Shown one piece after another: positions 60,856 to 64,000 of a stretch of 64,000 bases of DNA. The DNA is taken from the NCBI GenBank assembly GCA_015039365.1, contig WION01000103.1, positions 94,600 through 158,599 on the forward strand, written 5' to 3'. The first letter of the stretch is position 1. Each line of letters opens with the position of its first letter. Below the pieces are notes generated by a model that ran no database searches, was not told the DNA's origin, and saw only the letters and a list, made by a program, of their open reading frames with translations. The position numbers were made by a program, and so were the translations under genes. The DNA is from Amanita rubescens (taxonomy: Eukaryota; Basidiomycota; Agaricomycetes; Agaricales; Amanitaceae).

Positions 60856-63302
60856 GCCTGCGGGTTTTCTCTGAAGGATGTCGGGGCATCTCGCGGGTAT
60901 ACTGTTTGCGAAGCGAAACACTAGGCCTGGATCACGACTGTACTGCCCATTCCCGCGAAAGTAACAGACATCCCCTATCTGTCGAAGTTTCATGACGTAT
61001 TTCTTGAAGTGAGCACCTTTCTGAACACGACGGATATTGCCATCTACTCCCGTATCCCAGCAAGAGGTAAACCGTTCGTTAGGGTTCGAACGCCCCCACA
61101 AGCTATGATCCTCGGGTTATTATTCTCATGCGCGCTAACATACTAGTCCCATACTGATTACGATGTTCTTTGTTCCGAAACGATCGATTCGTCGAACGAA
61201 GGGCGCACATGTCGGATCTATTGTGTCACAACTTACCAATTTCGATGAACGGGATCGACTTCACACGGGGACTAGACATTAGGATAACTATGACGCTTGA
61301 TCGGACAGTGCCGAGAGACTCTTTAAATGGTCAGCCAGATAAGAGTGGCTCAGGTATGTTTTATTACGTGTGATAGAACAGCTCTCAATTGGTGCTATGC
61401 AACATGGAGGTAAGTTTGGCGTGTAACCGTATGGTTCAATACCAATGAATAGCTGCCCTGAAACTTACAGCAAAAGTACCGGAGACAGAGAGAAACAATT
61501 TTAGTAATCCGTCGATGCTAGTCTGCGACCCTTTCAAGTTCCTGACCCATAAGACCGTTTCATAATGATCATGCTCGATAGAAAGCTAATTTTCCTCTAA
61601 TAGGAACCTAACTGTGGAAAAACGTTCAATTAGTGAAGAGGACATGCGTCAGAGCCCTCCTCTCGCCGTATTAACCCCAGGTCTTAGAGGAGCGACCTGT
61701 TGGTGGGGCCGTAAATAACAGGTTTCATATATCAGCAGACCAAGAACACCCTTTAAGAAATAAAAGGGACGTCGGCTAATGCTTGTTTCTCCGCGGACGT
61801 GCGAGAGATACTTGGATCTATACCCGCTTGGGGGCAAAATAGATCTGTCCCTGTCAAGAAGCGGCTTCAATATGGTGTATATCGGGCTCGGAGAAGCTAG
61901 AGAAGCATTCCACAGGGTCGTGATTGGTGATTTGCCCTCTGAAAGAGAAACATTCGACGCGTCTAAGTCCTTGGATTAGACGTTCGTGACATACTGTGAC
62001 AAGACGCGACTGCGTAGAAACAAGCTTCAAGCTCACCTGCGCACCGTTTAGTATGGCTTCCCACATGCATGAGCGCCACGGCTCCAAACCTGATCAGGCA
62101 ATGGAACTCAGCGGTGTTCTGATTTACACAACGTGTTCCCCGGTCCCCAAGATACCATGAAAGTCTTTTTCATAATTGTCTGAAGTTATTCGGAGGTTCC
62201 CGGCGTGTCCGTCCAATACGATCAGCTTTTCGGGGCCAATGCAATTGAAACCCGGAGCCAGTACGCCGAAGATCACAGTTACTCGACCGCGAGTAATACT
62301 CGATTTATTTACCACAACCAAAAAGGGAGTTCCGACGCCGGTTATCGCACCTACCCGCTTTCTGTCCAATTTTTCCCTGACTTATGGGCTTTTTTCATGC
62401 GAATTACAGCGAAGGCCTTTCCGGGGGGTCGCCATGAATAGACCTGATGCCGTGCGGAGCATAACCGAATGGAATCACCGGGTGTGAGACAACCGGAGTT
62501 GCATTGAACCAGCGGCTCCGCCCGAACCTTGTTCGGTTTCCCAACTTGTCCTCGACCACGTCCACCTGTCATTGGTACCACCCTTGGTACGTACTACTGC
62601 GGTTATCGACTTTTCTTATGTGACACCTGACAAATTGGTCTCATCAGTATAGCGTTAGGTTTTCAGTCCAAGTATACCGATACAAGTATATCGTCGTAGA
62701 TCTCCAGAATCCAGAATTCGGCACTATCATGGGTTTGGCATATTTCTGGTCCCGAAATCGATGATCAGCTCATGAACTGCCATGAAACTGGCCGTTACTA
62801 CATTTTTCTCTCTATATTATGGTCTCAAAGTGAAGATTGGGACATAATCTCCGTGCATCGTCCCTAGTGGATCTGATGGTGTTTCAGTCAAAGAGCACTA
62901 TGAGACAGATACGGTGATATCAATTCAGCGCGTTCATTATATTGGTATCCCATCAGCTCTCGGCCAAGTAAGGTCACACTAACATGCAGTAGACGTGGAT
63001 AGCCATATTTGTTTCATCGCTTCGAAAATCAGAGATCATCCGTCGAAATGAACTCTGGCATCTCGGTCGCACTCGGTCGCACGCTCGCGTGTGTCTCGGG
63101 GAAGTTCATTCTTGAATATTCCTAAGGGAGCCTAGTCCGGTTAGAGTGACGTCAATCTTAAATCCCCCGCAACGGATGGCAACTCCTTTCTACTATTCCT
63201 TCTGCACATGTAGGATAACCTTCTTCGAGGCCCTCCTCCTTGATATAAAGCGCTCTGAGACACTGGAAGAACGTTAAGATCTCGTATCCTCGTACCTCTC
63301 GG
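60856..63302. other. Intergenic or unassigned
   Basis: 2.4 kb. Overlapping open frames on both strands at 62124-62487 (minus: VTVIFGVLAPGFNCIGPEKL; plus: TPKITVTRPRVILDLFTTT) may include one real exon, but I cannot decide the strand. I found no tRNA, repeat or mobile element. Confidence 0.35.
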
Positions 63303-64000
63303 ATGGCAACCACGTATTCGCAACCCGGGCCCTCGACATTACCAAGGGGAAGAGCTTGTGCGACGTGCCGTAGAAGAAAGACAGTGAGTCCACTGTCGAT
63401 TATAGCGATATTCTTGCTTACTATTGTTCACGACTAGAAATGCGATGGCGCTCAACCTATTTGTGGGCAATGTCTACGCGCTAAGAAACCGGAAGACTGC
63501 GAGTACACCGTCGGGAATGAACCAACGCAAAACCAACTTTTGGAAGAGAGAATCAGAGTTTTGGAAACACGTATACAAGAATTGACTAGTCCTGCACGCG
63601 CGAATGCAAATGTTACGCTGCACCAGCCATATCAACTTTTAGACTCAGCTCAAGACCATGCCATGTCGGTAACTACATCTAACTCAGGCAGTAAGTTCCC
63701 TACTTTCTAAGTCTAGGATGGCATAAAATATCATGAATTAGGTTCTTTGGAACCTCCGAAGGAGGAGGCAACACTCTTGTACGTCAATAGTGCATTCTTA
63801 GCCTTTAACAAATCGTTAACAAATCTTTAGCCTCGATAAATTCTTGACACATGCTTCAGATTTTGGATTCTTCCTCGACCAGACGCGTTTTCGTGAGAGT
63901 ATGCTTTTGGACCTCCCCTTGGGACATCAATTCCGTCCTTTCCTGCTCTGATCATGGCAACTTACCTTGTTGGCATGTTCCTTGCCGCTGAAGAAACTTA
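63303..64000 (+). CDS. Zn2Cys6 transcription factor, 5' part (runs off the right edge)
   Basis: Starts MATTYSQPGPSTLPRGRAC at ATG 63303. The zinc cluster is Cys19, 22, 29, 36, 39 and 48 (CATCRRRKTK, then CDGAQP, CGQC, KKPEDC); an intron at 63384-63438 falls inside the cluster after RRRKT. A short coiled-coil-like dimerisation helix follows (LLEERIRVLETRIQEL). The last exon shows LTHASDFGFFLDQTRFRESM and ALIMATYLVGMFLAAEE, the usual opening of the fungal-specific transcription factor regulatory domain. Nuclear DNA-binding regulator; targets unknown. Partial, because it continues past base 64000. Confidence 0.85.

Noticed and set aside
61070..61100. GGTTCGAAC resembling a tRNA T-loop
   Set aside because: No matching acceptor stem, D-arm or anticodon arm could be folded around it by eye.
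62124..62487. Overlapping open frames on both strands
   Set aside because: Neither could be assigned to a family or joined to further exons, so no gene is called.

Overview
The window looks like nuclear DNA of a mushroom-type basidiomycete (Agaricomycetes). Genes are broken by many introns of about 50 bases. The recognisable single-copy genes are typical of that group: an ERT1-type Zn2Cys6/PAS regulator, a cytosolic-type Mn superoxide dismutase, and a Gfo/Idh/MocA oxidoreductase with very small exons. Everything here was read by eye, without database searches.

The dominant feature (bases 1 to about 52.9 kb) is an array of nine paralogous genes. Each encodes an N-terminal P-loop GTPase, a helical middle region and a C-terminal tyrosine-kinase-like (TKL) kinase in one spliced frame. 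The copies are at 1-2561 (-, cut by the window edge), 9975-13511 (+), 13904-17372 (-), 25275-28729 (+), 29142-32652 (-), 36451-39929 (+), 40532-44062 (-), 45008-48527 (+) and 49378-52893 (+). Six of them form three convergent pairs whose stop codons lie 0.4-0.6 kb apart. Most share a two-block motif just upstream of the start codon, a 14-base microexon, and a homologous intron whose donor is GC in six copies and GT in three. The kinases fall into two classes. Four copies keep DFG and carry a Cys-x2-Cys-x4-Cys-x2-Cys type insert after the APE motif. Four have DTG, DIA or DVG, and an acidic stretch in place of the insert. The edge copy has lost key residues of its GTPase.

Other genes sit between the pairs. 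At 3961-8499 are two tandem genes with an MLKL/HeLo-like N-terminal helical domain and a C-terminal pseudokinase (HGN instead of HRD, DFA instead of DFG). At 19.3-23.6 kb are a small protein with a possible permuted-papain His/Cys pair, an APH-type phosphotransferase and a Crinkler-like protein with a P-loop ATPase. At 33-35 kb is a protein with an 'EAKSP' nuclease-like segment joined to a divergent kinase. A relic kinase fragment (3.6 kb) and a 150-base duplicated flank (17.5 and 24.2 kb) show that copies were gained and lost.

Taken together, the locus resembles a fast-evolving immunity, self-recognition or cell-death locus: GTPase-coupled RIPK-like kinases beside MLKL-like pseudokinases and effector-type genes. 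That reading is inference. From 53 kb onward the DNA is more ordinary: oxidoreductase, ERT1-like factor, superoxide dismutase, and the 5' part of a Zn2Cys6 transcription factor at the right edge.
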